Shown: positions 20,641 to 30,784 of the stretch, in pieces | How positions within the stretch are numbered: position 1 is the stretch's first letter | How the letters are laid out: each line of letters starts with the position of its first letter | Assembly (NCBI GenBank): GCA_031763025.1 | Contig: JASSKH010000035.1 | Span: forward strand, 4,376,320 to 4,440,319 | Source of the DNA: Macrocystis pyrifera | Lineage: Eukaryota; Sar; Phaeophyceae; Laminariales; Laminariaceae | Direction: 5' to 3' | Length of the DNA stretch: 64,000 nucleotides | Position numbers and translations under genes: made by a program | The notes under the pieces: generated by a model | Told to the model about the DNA's origin: nothing | Databases searched by the model: none | The model's input: only the letters and a program-made list of their open reading frames with translations

Positions 20641-21040
20641 ACGTTATTGTCTTTTTTCGCGACATGCCGTGGCATGCCGTGGGACCACCTGCGGCAAAAC
20701 CTTCCACGGCATCTTTCACGACATACCACGGAACTTTCCACGGACCTCCACGGCATACCATGGAACCCTAACCCTAACCCTAACCCTAACCCCAACCCAA
20801 ACCCAAACCCTACCCTACGTGCCGTGGACCTTTGGGGTGCCGTGAGGGTTGCCATGACATGCCGTGGGGTTGCCATGGAGTGCCGTGGCGGTAGCCGCGG
20901 GGGTTGCCATGATACTACCCATGGCATGCCACGGCACCCCCCACGGCGTAGCATGGAATCCTATGCCACCCCATGGGATGCCATGGTGATGCCATGGTAT
21001 GCCATGGGCGGCAGCATAGCAATGGCACGGCATGCCCACA
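20641..21040. repeat. Cluster of palindromic CCACGGCAT / GCCATGG words
   Basis: Dozens of short words such as CCACGGCAT, GGCATGCCGTGG, TGCCATGG and CCATGGCATGCC fill about 400 bp on both sides of a telomere-like tract. Left of the tract the CCACGG orientation dominates; right of it the CCGTGG orientation, so the two sides could pair. The cluster is low in complexity and non-coding. Confidence 0.8.
20764..20812 (+). repeat. Interstitial telomere-like tract (CCCTAA)n
   Basis: About four CCCTAA units in perfect register followed by CCCCAA, CCCAAA and CCCTAC variants. It fits TTAGGG-type telomeres. It lies in the middle of the window, not at a chromosome end. Confidence 0.9.
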
Positions 21041-22328
21041 ACAAGGTCAAATCGTGTAGAACCCTGTCCCGTAGTATGTACGCTCTTCGTTGTGCCGTTA
21101 TGTTTAATCGTATCAGCTCACTCGTATACAGCAGTGTTTGAACCTGTTGTGCCTGGCACTCGAAAGTTTAGCTTGGTAGAGTTGGGGTATCGGCAGCGAG
21201 TATTGCCTACGAGAAATGTAACCCCGATTCGGAGCCCGAACAACTGTAAAGTGTAATGAACTCACTTACTGTTCGTAGCTGTCCTCGTGAAATAATTCGT
21301 TTGCGATGGGAACGCTGTCCGTGGTTTATGCCCGAGTTCTTCGGGGCCAGTAAAAAAAAGGTCCCAACTTACCTAGATTCTGCCGCTCCCCATTATGAGC
21401 TGCCAATACCCAGTTAGACTCTGAAGCCCCAACGTCTATCGGCGGGCGTCACGTATGCACACTTATCGACACCATCAGTGGATTATCTCGCGCAGTTTTT
21501 TCGTGATCTACTACTGTAGGTGTACGCCTTCGAGAGCTCCGGCACGCGTTCTCATTCTCCCCGCGGAACCCAATATGTGTACGTTCCTGGTGTGTCGAGT
21601 GCCCATTTCAGAAACATGTGGCCAACGGAGAGGCCACTCGACTACCTTGGGACAACCGGGGCAACTTGTGCTTCTATTACACTACACACGAGGAAACATT
21701 GCAGGTTCACGAGTCGTCCATACTGTGCGCCTCGGAGGAGGAAATCACAGGAACTACTTTAGTGTCTTGGAATAGCGTGAGTTACAAAAACAATTGGCAT
21801 TGTGCATACCTATTTTAGTATAGGGAAGCCGGGGCTCCACATAAAGGGATGCAACCCTGCCCTAGATCTTGCTCGTCCCCAGTTGTCGAGCCGGTTTGTG
21901 TTTTTGCTGTGCATTTAGATCAGCAACCTAACTGCGCGCAATCATGCTAGCCGACAAAGAGAGAGCTTCAGCCATTTGTTGAGCCTTAGACCATGTTCCC
22001 TACTACAAGAGAGACGTGGAGTGTTTCGACGTGATATCATTTTAAGCTGACGTCAAGCGGAAACCAGGTGATCGAGGGATCTGTAGGTGGCTATCCTCGA
22101 CACTATCTGAAGCTGCAGACCTGAAATAGTAAATCAATACCCTAATGATGCCCAAACGACGTCACGAATATTAGTCTCGTCAACGCTGTGAACATGGAAC
22201 CAATGCAGACGCCTTGAGTTCCGCCCAGGTGACAGTTGTCCACTCTCTGAAGAATATATAAATGTCGCCATTTCCGTTCAGTCTGCAGAAGCTACCCTCG
22301 TTTACGGTGTACAGCATTGAGAGTTGAC
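21041..22328. other. Unassigned DNA
   Basis: No gene, RNA or repeat recognised. Open frames at 21455-21818 overlap in all three plus-strand frames and lack any familiar pattern. Confidence 0.4.
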
Positions 22329-22760
22329 ACCTTCACTCTCTCGGTCCTATTTTCTCTCCTCAAATGCGGCCCAGATGGTATTTGGGAGCAACAATGCGAT
22401 CTCCGTGGGTGGCCCAGGCATGCAAAAATATTCACCATCCACCCCTTTCACACACCGCCTCTCGAAGGTTGATATCTTCACTCTCTCGGTCTTATTTCCT
22501 CTCTTGAAATGCAGCCCAGATGATATTTGGGAGCAACAATGCGATCTCGTTGGGTGGCCCAGGCATGCAAAAATGTTCATCATCCACCCCTTCCACACCG
22601 CCTCTCGAAGGTTGATATCTTCAGTCTCTCGGTCTTATTTCCTCTCTTGAAATGCGGCCCAGATGATATTTAGGAGCAACAATGCGATCTCGTTGGGTGG
22701 CCCAGGCATGCAAAAATGTTCATCATCCACACCTTCCACACCGCCTCTCGTCCAGGACTC
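22329..22760 (-). repeat. 144-bp tandem triplication of the esterase 3' coding end
   Basis: Three copies of a unit of 143-145 bp. On the minus strand each encodes GVDDEHFCMPGPPNEIALLL or a variant, ending IIWAAFQERK and a stop. Copy 1 (about 22617-22760) is the end of the main gene. Copy 2 keeps all key residues. Copy 3 (22347-22472) has GEYF in place of DEHF, so the catalytic His is lost. Units are not exact multiples of three, so each copy is in a different frame. Confidence 0.88.
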
Positions 22761-23109
22761 CATCCCTCGTGCCATACACTCGATGTCTACGTACAAAGCG
22801 CCAGATTGATAGAAGCGCGCTCTTTGGTGTTCACTCCACTTTGAAATATGACCAACCCCACCATACGTGCTGAGCCAAAACGCTTGAGTTCCTGCAGTTT
22901 GCACTTCAAGCACAATCTCGACCGCCTTCTCGGCGGTGATCGGTGGATGGTTGCCGGGATTTACGAAGACGGCGTCGTATGAAGACAAGTCCTCCATACC
23001 GTGCTTCGTTCGCGCATGGACAAGCCCTTTCGTTCGTTCCATGTGTGAAAACTGGAAGTGCACGACGGCTCCGTTGGCAAACATGTATTCGCCTTGACTG
23101 TCGTCACAT
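22635..23109 (-). CDS. SGNH/PC-esterase-like protein, last exon
   Basis: The exon begins after an acceptor (TTTCGTTTCAG) and continues, in phase, the exon at 23325-23524 (the split codon gives Arg, then CDDSQGEY). It contains YDAVFVNPGNHPP, like the Asn/Gly-containing middle block of SGNH hydrolases, and ends with VDDEHFCMPGPPNEIALLLLNII, which matches the DxxH-W/F-C-x-PG block of PC-esterase (TBL/NXPE/CASD1-type) enzymes. Such enzymes usually add or remove acetyl groups on glycans. The stop is at 22635-22637. The substrate is unknown. A duplicated copy of this 3' end follows downstream. Confidence 0.75.
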
Positions 23110-23324
23110 CTGAAACGAAAGGACAATAAGGAAAACATGCGTGTCGCGGTCAGTCAGCCATTAAGATGTCTATCGGAGATATTTCAAGACCACCGTAACT
23201 CCATGTACCAGGCATGTCGCAAACCTTCGCGAAGACTATACTGCCGTACTTACACGCTGTGAGCGCCGCAGACCAGAGCATATTGCCCAATGGCACGTTC
23301 ATTTAGACGTTGTGCTGAGCTCAC

Positions 23325-23524
23325 CTGCATGTGTCACTCTCGGCGATGCATTCATGGTCCAACAGGCTATGCCGCAGGGGAGAAATCCAGTGCGTGTTGT
23401 TGCTTGCAGAGCATGTGCGGCACTGCATATCGTTCGCAACAGTCATTTCCACTCCAGTGGGGCCGATAGTCACCACCTTCGACTCGAGCTCTTCTTGGAA
23501 GATGCACATGATTGCCTCCACGAC
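23325..23524 (-). CDS. SGNH/PC-esterase-like protein, penultimate exon
   Basis: 200-bp exon between an acceptor (CTTCATCGTCAG) and a donor (GCAG|GTGAGC). It encodes VVEAIMCIFQEELESKVVTI through HECIAESDTC. The reading frame passes cleanly into the last exon across a 215-bp intron. It has several Cys (CRTCSASNNTHW), fitting an extracellular or lumenal domain. One or more exons between this and the GNSH exon are not resolved. Confidence 0.68.
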
Positions 23525-24554
23525 CTGACGATGAAGCACAAACAAGGTGCACACATGTGGCAGTATTCGAGAAAGTACAACATAAGATGAACGGGTTCTA
23601 AAATCTAGCTTAAAACTACAGTAGCCTGATGTTGATGTTAACAGCGCGAAGCTCGCAGCTGAACTATACCCGAACAAAGGCACGGGGGGGTTCCAATTTC
23701 TCATATGCCCATGATACACTGCTCTCCGACGGATGGCCTCCCCAGCCTCGCCAGCGAAAATGTCCTCCCTCCACAAAAACATGTGCCAACATCACAACCG
23801 CGATTTACCAGTGTATTGGTATATTGTATTCGGCAGGCAGTCTGTGAGAGGTACTTAGAGGGAACATCCGTCGACCTGGCTCGCATGCCTGCTTCTTGCT
23901 CGAAGTAGAAAAATATTGAATAGGTCACGGAATATTATTTTATGCCGAGCATTTTGTCTCAGCTAGAGAATGACACCCATGCTGTTTACGGGGGAGCCGG
24001 CAATCAGAACATTACGGCCCTGCCAAACCCATTGAAAACAGGCTGCGGCATGCATGAGGGTTCGGGCCATAACGTCGACAAAAAGTACAGCAGCAAGGTA
24101 ACTATTAGTGGGGTGATATACCGGCGCTGTCAGTACATGCCACTTCATTCGCGCCTGCAATGAAATAAGGAGTTCATTATAGATACAATACTTTCGAAAT
24201 GCCTGGTATGTATCACTTGCACCCCTATTTGAGGAATACGTAGTAGTTCCACCAACTTCAGTGTATAATATAGGTTGCCCCAACGAGACCTGGTCTACCT
24301 ATTTTTTCATGTCTTAGTTTCGAACCTGTCACGTGATACACGATTCAAGACGCCCGCGGGATTGTTGCTCGCGAGAGCACTTGCCGCGACGGCATGAATG
24401 CTGACAAACGTCTTGTTTTTGGTGTTGATTGATATATATCATAGAGGACAACTTCACGCTATGTATAACTTCAACCTTCACTTCAGCGGTTTATCATGAC
24501 AGGTTCACCAGCACCTTGTCCGTGGCCCTTGAAACCTGGTATGGATTAGATTAC

Positions 24555-24791
24555 CTGACGAAGGTGTGAGTTCCCATAGAGAAGGATTTTCGTATCAGGC
24601 GGCAGGGGTGCTCTAGCCATGTCTTCTAGCGACAAACGTCTGCACGCACCCTGGGACACAGCCGACGGTTCCCACGTAGGGTAGCTTGCATCGCCTTGTG
24701 TTGGGCAAAAATACCTGCCAATGCACATAGTGGACACGACAAGAGCGTGCCCGGCTTGGTGGGCTGAATTTCCAACCATACATCTATACAT
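24555..24791 (-). CDS. SGNH-like exon with the GNSH block
   Basis: It encodes a Cys-containing stretch (VVSTMCIGRYFCPTQG) followed by LPPDTKILLYGNSHLRQ, which fits block I of SGNH/PC-esterase proteins with the nucleophile Ser in GNS. It ends at a donor (CGTCAG|GTAATC) in phase 0. The same frame upstream (24792-24880) reads like coding sequence but meets a TAA at 24792-24794. The exon may therefore start at the acceptor TATAG near 24784, or this copy carries a nonsense change. Confidence 0.62.
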
Positions 24792-25092
24792 TTATGGAGA
24801 ATAGTTCGCGTGTGGGCTATGAAACACCACGGTGTGACGGAGGTGCAATCCATGCCAGTATCGATTGTCCTAAAAAAGCAAAAGATATTTAATGCAAGGT
24901 GCCTCTTTTCTGGGAATACCATCTCCGAATTCGTCTCCTCCTGAACTATGCTCGAAACGTTAACAACCGGACCCTGCCGAAGCTTCCACGGTTGACCGAA
25001 ACCTATTGCACGACGATCACGGCTACAACGGGACGGACAACGTGGTTCATTTTTACAGGGCAACGACAGCAACATACTTCTTGTGTACTCAC

Positions 25093-25475
25093 CTAGCTTT
25101 CATTGTTGCGCATCTGCAGTCGTACAGCTGTTCGGTAACGTACATATTGGTCCACTCTGGGGACTTGCCCTCGCATGGCAGCGGTAAAAGCTCCTGCACA
25201 GAGCATGCTCTTCTGGTTTGTACGGATTTCTCTTCTGACTGACCGAAGGTAACCTCCGCGGAAGCACCACTGGCTGAACAAGCCTTCCGTAGAGCTAGCC
25301 CTATTCCTAGCGCCGACGCCAGCCGCATCGTTGCCTGTTGCGAGAAGAACATATCGGAGAGGGAGGGTCCAATGTTCTCACACGGTGCCCCAACATGACG
25401 AGTGCCAGAAACTGTCTTTGGTGTCTTTGCTTGTGAAAACAACACTAGGCATTCATGGCCCGACTCCTCCAGCAA
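25093..25475 (-). CDS. Probable 5' exon of the SGNH-like gene
   Basis: Open frame of about 127 codons ending at a strong donor (AAAGCTAG|GTGAGT). It contains SLSDMFFSQQATMRLASALG and Cys residues (RACSVQELLPLPCEG, LYDCRCATM), fitting a secreted or lumenal N-terminal region. Its 5' border is unclear: the frame continues upstream to a possible acceptor (CTGTTCTGCAG) near 25520, and there is no ATG at 25475. The link to the GNSH exon rests on strand, distance and splice signals, not on a known homologue. Confidence 0.45.
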
Positions 25476-25520
25476 CTTGTTTTGTATGCTCCTGGCTGCT
25501 GCTGCAGAACAGAACGGTGT

Positions 25521-28500
25521 TTTTAGAAAACGGGGGATCGGATATTATGGCTAGACGCACATCGCCGGGTGTGCTATATACATGATACACGTTTCGAACT
25601 ACATAATTCATGTTCAGTTTCGAGCTCCGCTAGCGAGTATCTGCTCTACGATCCATGTCTTCGAAAGCAAACACAAGTGCATGCCCTCGACCGCGCGGTG
25701 CATACATTAGGATTTATCGCGCACATATTTGGGTTCAGCCTTGGCACACTGGATTTCGTTGTTGAGCCTGCTTCCCGCGCTGCTCTATTAAGAGCTACAA
25801 GCAGAGATCCTGGGAATTACAGTGCTGGTTCGAGTTTTCATGCTGCTGATAGAGGGAGCGCTACGGCCGCTCGCGAAATTTGTCCCGCTCCTCGCACGCA
25901 AGACGGCACACTGGGGCTTTTCCAACTCAGACGCTAGCGCCTTCGGCGAGCGCAACATTACGGGTGCACCAGGAGTTAGATCACCCGGGGTCCAGACAGC
26001 AATAGGGGCGGCGGGTCAGTGTTTGATAGGGTATCTCTGGACAGGAATTCGTGCTAGTGGAACTTAATAACTGCCCTTAACTGTGGGCGATGGCGAATAA
26101 CATGTAGTGTGCGTTGCTGCCTAATGTTTCCGGTGTGGTTTGTGACCTGCTGGTTCTGGAGCACAAGCGGTACACGACGCACTTCTTCCGGGCAGGAGGA
26201 GCGCCGAGCCTTAGCCTGGACGGTACAGCCAATACAATTTCTTAGGAAGTACGTTGGGCTGACGTCCGCAATAATGGCACACATATACGTAGGGGCACAC
26301 GAGTCGGCAGCAGCGGCGATGATCAGGCGATCGTGCGTTTATGGAGGAAGCCATCCCGATGTTGTGCGCGCATTTTACTGATTAGCGTCTGGCGTATCCA
26401 CGGGACAATCTAAGCTGGACTCAGTAGAGGTCAATGTTGAACGTTTTAATAAAATGAATAAGGCGATCAGCGTGCACGAGAGTCAATAAGACACATACAA
26501 GCATTGCGAGGAAGGCTAAGGAACAACAAGTACGGGTGTGAGATCATGTCGCAGCAGAGAGACTTCATTCATCCCCAACTATAAACGAAACAAAACGACG
26601 AGGGGATGTTTCAACATATATATATATTGGAACCTGAAGGATGGGACGCAAAATAATTGTGTATTCGGAGTCGGACAAAGCCGCCTTGCTGTACAGAGAG
26701 AGAGCCCCTGTGATTGCCCTGACAACAGGACGAAGTCGTAGAGAGTGGTTAGGAGAGAACAGACCTTTGGGCCTCCTATCGGTGTGCACGAGGCACGCCC
26801 ACATCGACTTCGGGTTTATATTCCTGTAGAAACTGCCGGCTTCAACGGGGTACCGCGTTTACCGGCCAAATCCGGAGGTAGTAGGCGGGGAAAAGAGTCT
26901 CCAGCTGTTTGCCGCAGAGAGGCTTTATGGATCCTGACATGTATGCCTGGTACGAAGTAAACCCACAACGGAGTACGGTATCAGACATCCACACTGCTAT
27001 GAAATTTGTGATGTATGTTGCGGTACGATTTAACGCTTGTAGGTGCGAAACAAACAAAGCGACGCGCTTTCGCCTTCAAAATGTTACGTGAAAGGGGCGG
27101 TCATCGTTAATAAGAGATACCAGGGCGAGATCGCGTCAGTTGGTTTTTCTATCGTACGATGCCGAACGAGTTTTTGACACTATATGGCCAGGCTAACGAA
27201 AACGAACAACAGTGAAAACCCTGACCTGCGAAGGAGGAGGGTGTACGGTGTCGTTTTCTCTGTTTTTCAGCAACCTTCGGATGGTTGAATGGAACAATAC
27301 ATGCAAGAGAAACACTCCAAGTATATGATGTTGCCTCGTAGTGCTGCGGTCGCTCTTGGTCACTCGTTTCGATTGCGGTCGTTTAATACGGTACATTGCC
27401 ATCTAGTGACGTACACTGCAGTGTAATGGCCTGTCATGGTCACGCCCGCTGAAGCGGTCCCTGAGTTATTAAGTTTACGAAGATATTAAACACCACATCG
27501 TTGTGCACTTATTCCTACCATAGTCCCCAGGCGCCGCGCACATGTGGTATGTTGCCCTCACGGACCGGTGCCCCGCCAGGTTTCCTCATCGAGGCGCGCA
27601 TTCATCTCGCCTGCACTGGTCGGCCCCACGGCTCTTTCCACTCGCCGCCGCATGCGCTCGTGAGCAGCCTCGATGTCGGAACCTCCGCAAACGTCTTCCT
27701 GCCATGTCAGTGACGTTTAGCGTTGCGTGACGTGTGCATGACACGGCAGGCGTCGTTTGACGGGATTCCTTTGTCCGCTTGCTGTACGACGTCGGGTTAC
27801 CCGGGAGCGTCGGTCCCTCTGCCGGTGCCGCCGTCCTGGGAGTTCGTGCGAACGGCCATATCTACGACCGGATTTCACACCCCGACTAGCACATCCAAGC
27901 GATATAATGTTGCCATCATAGGAACGGAAACATCTGGCGGGGTAAAATGCAGAGACTTGAAGCAACGAGTACGACGAGTTCTCGAGACAGCGACCACTTT
28001 GCAGCTTACTACAATGCGGATGTTGGGGTAGAGAGCAAGAAGTAGGAGATAGGCGCGGTCGAACCTCTCGTCCCGAATAGGCGGAGCTACGAAAGCAGGT
28101 GAACCTGTGCCACTTGGTGTTCAGTACGTCTGTCACTCTTTGCAGCCGTGGTGGGCAGTGTGTAGAGCATCTTCAACTATAGGCGTAAACTCCGACCTTC
28201 GTCTTCCATCACAACGCTGTTGACGTTTGGGTAACACGCGACGTGTCTAGCTCGACGGCTAAGCCTTAGTGCAGCTGCACGACCAAGGGAATACGACACC
28301 AGTAGCGAGAGTCTTAAGGACCAGGCATGGGGTCAGAACTTTAGCCAACTCTTCGCTGCTCCCAAGAAGGTCGAGCGAGCTATGAAGGTCGAAGCTGACG
28401 CCCGGACGGACTCCTTTCCATGCTGGGAGGCGAGATCGGTGAGGGCCGACCCCAGGATAGACCTCGTGCGTGTAGTCACTAAACTAGTCACGCAGGTGCG

Positions 28501-29628
28501 AGATGCTTTCTCAATATCAGCTCGTGGGTCAGCGATCTTGGCGAACTCCGGGAGAGATCATGGCACGCAAACAGCGTAGCGTGACGCGTCATTGGACGAA
28601 GCCAGCGGCTTTCGCGCGCCTATGGTGTGGGAATATTCGTGGAGTACACCGTTCGGGAGCGCTCCGGCTTCTGTTAAAAACGGTAGAAATTTATTTTTTT
28701 CTCCCGGCGACGCCGGATACAATGAATTATCTCCAGGATGGCTCCTACGCCATTCCTAGTAGCGGTGGTGCCTACGCCAACCGCCGCGACACGATCGACG
28801 GTCACCGCGAGCCTGGTGGACGCAATAACATCTGCGATCTCACAAGCCCCGGAAATCAGGGTCATCGGTCAGGGGCGGTCGCAGGAGTAGCAGCTGCTGG
28901 GAACGTATTATGGGTGAGATCGGTAAAAGTTGTCGAGAGAGATCCCGGGAGGCGAGCGTAGCCACTCAGGAGACCGTCAATAGCAACAACGAGAGACGAA
29001 CATGGAGAGTGTTTTCTGGAAGTTATCAAGCGTTGTAGAGTAGAATCGCGATCTAGATATCAGTTTAGTGCAGTGTAAAACAAGCCCTGGTGACGTTCAC
29101 CTGAGCATCCATTGTATACGGTACGCACTACACACAATCGTTAAAAAGCTAGACGAGAGCGTTCAAGCCCGCAATAAGGTTTTGCTGGGGTGCGGAGGTA
29201 TTACTACAAGCGTCAGAAGTTTGGGCGGGGCGAGGTCACATGGCTCGAGGCCAATGGTAAACATGGGAGTAAAAGCTAAGGGTGCCAACACCGGCCAGAA
29301 CGGGAGGCCTCACAAGCGCTTACATCAATGATACAACAAACTAATCACGAAGAGCGAAAAATTGTTTTCGGTACGCTTTGTTTCGAGTATGACGCCTAGC
29401 GACGTGTTGGTTTCGAGTGATGTCGAAGTAACGGCGTCCACCTCGATCACCTTAACCGACTGATTGCATGTACCCATGCTGGATATGGCTCGACACTGCT
29501 GATTCTACTGCACCGCCGCTGCTGGTATGGAGAAAGGACGACTATACGCGTCGGCCGAGAATCAAGGGGGTCCTTTAATTCGTTGAGTACTTCGCTGCTG
29601 CTGCTGCGTACGAGAGGAGAACCTCTGT
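25521..29628. other. Unassigned DNA with ambiguous open frames
   Basis: No gene can be named. Stretches with possible coding character lie at 25796-26060 plus (a hydrophobic segment EILGITVLVRVFMLLIEGAL), 26054-26381 on either strand, 27723-28031 plus, and 28503-28961 plus or 28674-28865 minus. None has a clear domain or matched splice pair. A CTG run lies at 29592-29604. Confidence 0.35.
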
Positions 29629-29886
29629 TTAAGTATCGGCGATTCCAACGGCAATCGCAGCTATCTCAGCGTATTGAGGGGCATCAAGCGTTCCCGTGGT
29701 ATGGATCTTGGCGAATCTGACGATTGGTATGTAAAAGCCTGCTTTGCGCTGGATATTGCCCGTCTGGTTGTTGTTCACATACGTGAAGGTCAAGCCAGGT
29801 CCAGTATCACGACGTTGGAAGCGATGAACCGACCGCAAGAGTCTCTCCAGCGGCGCCAGTCCGGGTTTGGCATAGCCTACCATAAT
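29629..29886 (-). CDS. Unrecognised spliced gene, last exon
   Basis: The exon follows an acceptor (GCTGACAACAG) in phase 0, matching the phase-0 end of the exon at 30036-30318. It encodes IMVGYAKPGLAPLERLL, then LTFTYVNNNQTGNIQRKAGF and ends YAEIAAIAVGIADT with a stop at 29629. I do not recognise the family. There is no clear membrane segment or catalytic motif. Confidence 0.6.
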   Translation of the reverse strand: MMVGYAKPGLAPLERLLRSVHRFQRRDTGPGLTFTYVNNNQTGNIQRKAGFYIPIVRFAKIHTTGTLDAPQYAEIAAIAVGIADT

Positions 29887-30035
29887 CTGTTGTCAGCCTC
29901 TACGTGGTCGCTGAAGAATGGGCGGCTCTGCTGGTGACAAGGTATACAGAGGGAGCATGCCGAACCCTGACAATGGACAAAATGTGATGAACGAGCTGGA
30001 GTCGAAATGGTGTACTTGCATTGAAGATCACTAAC

Positions 30036-30318
30036 GAGACGATACGCACCACACAGGAGGCGCTCGTGACTTCGAGCGTGACGCCGATACAAGGCCCCGA
30101 TAACCATACTATTGAACTTGCACCACTGCGTAACCTGCGGACCAAAACGGGGGAATAAATCTAAAACAGAAAATTCACCTAAATTGTTGTCCAAGGTCTG
30201 ATAGTAGGAGAACCTGGACGTCATCTGGAAGGACCCAACTCCGATCTTCTGGAGATCCAGTCTGTACAACGTCCCCCCTACCTGGACGGGCTGTCGGAGG
30301 ATAAGACGGGAGTATTTA
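30036..30318 (-). CDS. Unrecognised spliced gene, middle exon
   Basis: It runs from an acceptor (TTTCATGACCAG) to a donor (CGTCTC|GTTAGT). The encoded text includes SRLILRQPVQVGGTLYRLDL, SYYQTLDNNLGEFSVLDLF and WCKFNSMVIGALYRRHARS. The first base completes a codon begun in the exon at 30578-30784, so phases agree on both sides. The 149-bp and 259-bp introns are typical in size for a protist or alga. Function unknown. Confidence 0.62.
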
Positions 30319-30577
30319 CTGGTCATGAAACGGTCATAACAGCAACGTCAGCACTACCTGATGCCAGCTATTTGTTTTGCCACAACTAAGGTATAGCAGG
30401 GCATTTTACAGCAGTGGCTGTGCCGTGCCTGCCAAGGCCTACGGGAAAGCATCAAACCGGTCGACCAGAAGATGAAATATGGATCCCGAAGAAGTCCTGA
30501 GCAGAAGTGATGGTCTATGCACTGGGCGACCACGCACAACTAAGCGGAGTGCTACGTGCAAGGGGATCGGCGCTCAC

Positions 30578-30784
30578 AGACGAGTAGTACGCACACAGCG
30601 GCTGTGGAGGGCACCCAAAAACGCCCCGATGACACTGGAAAGGAGTCGATTGTGAAATGTGGCGACGACTCCGAGAGGAGCTTCACGGTTCAGCTCGTGA
30701 AAATATAACGGGGACGACCAGCTAAAATAAGGATAGCCTTCTCGTTTCGACTTCGGGTCGCCGGTAAGGCATTCCGCCAGGTCG
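30578..30784 (-). CDS. Unrecognised spliced gene, upstream exon
   Basis: It lies between a pyrimidine-rich acceptor (CTTTGTTTACAG) and a donor (CGTCT|GTGAGC). It encodes DLAECLTGDPKSKREGYPYF, SSPLYFHELNREAPLGVVAT and FHNRLLSSVIGAFLGALHSR. Both borders agree in phase with the next exon. The gene must extend further upstream; an ATG-containing frame at 30876-31079 is a candidate, but its donor is unclear. Confidence 0.58.

Noticed and set aside
27501..28961. Possible genes on the plus strand
   Set aside because: Both strands are open in places, no domain is recognised and no matching splice pairs were found.
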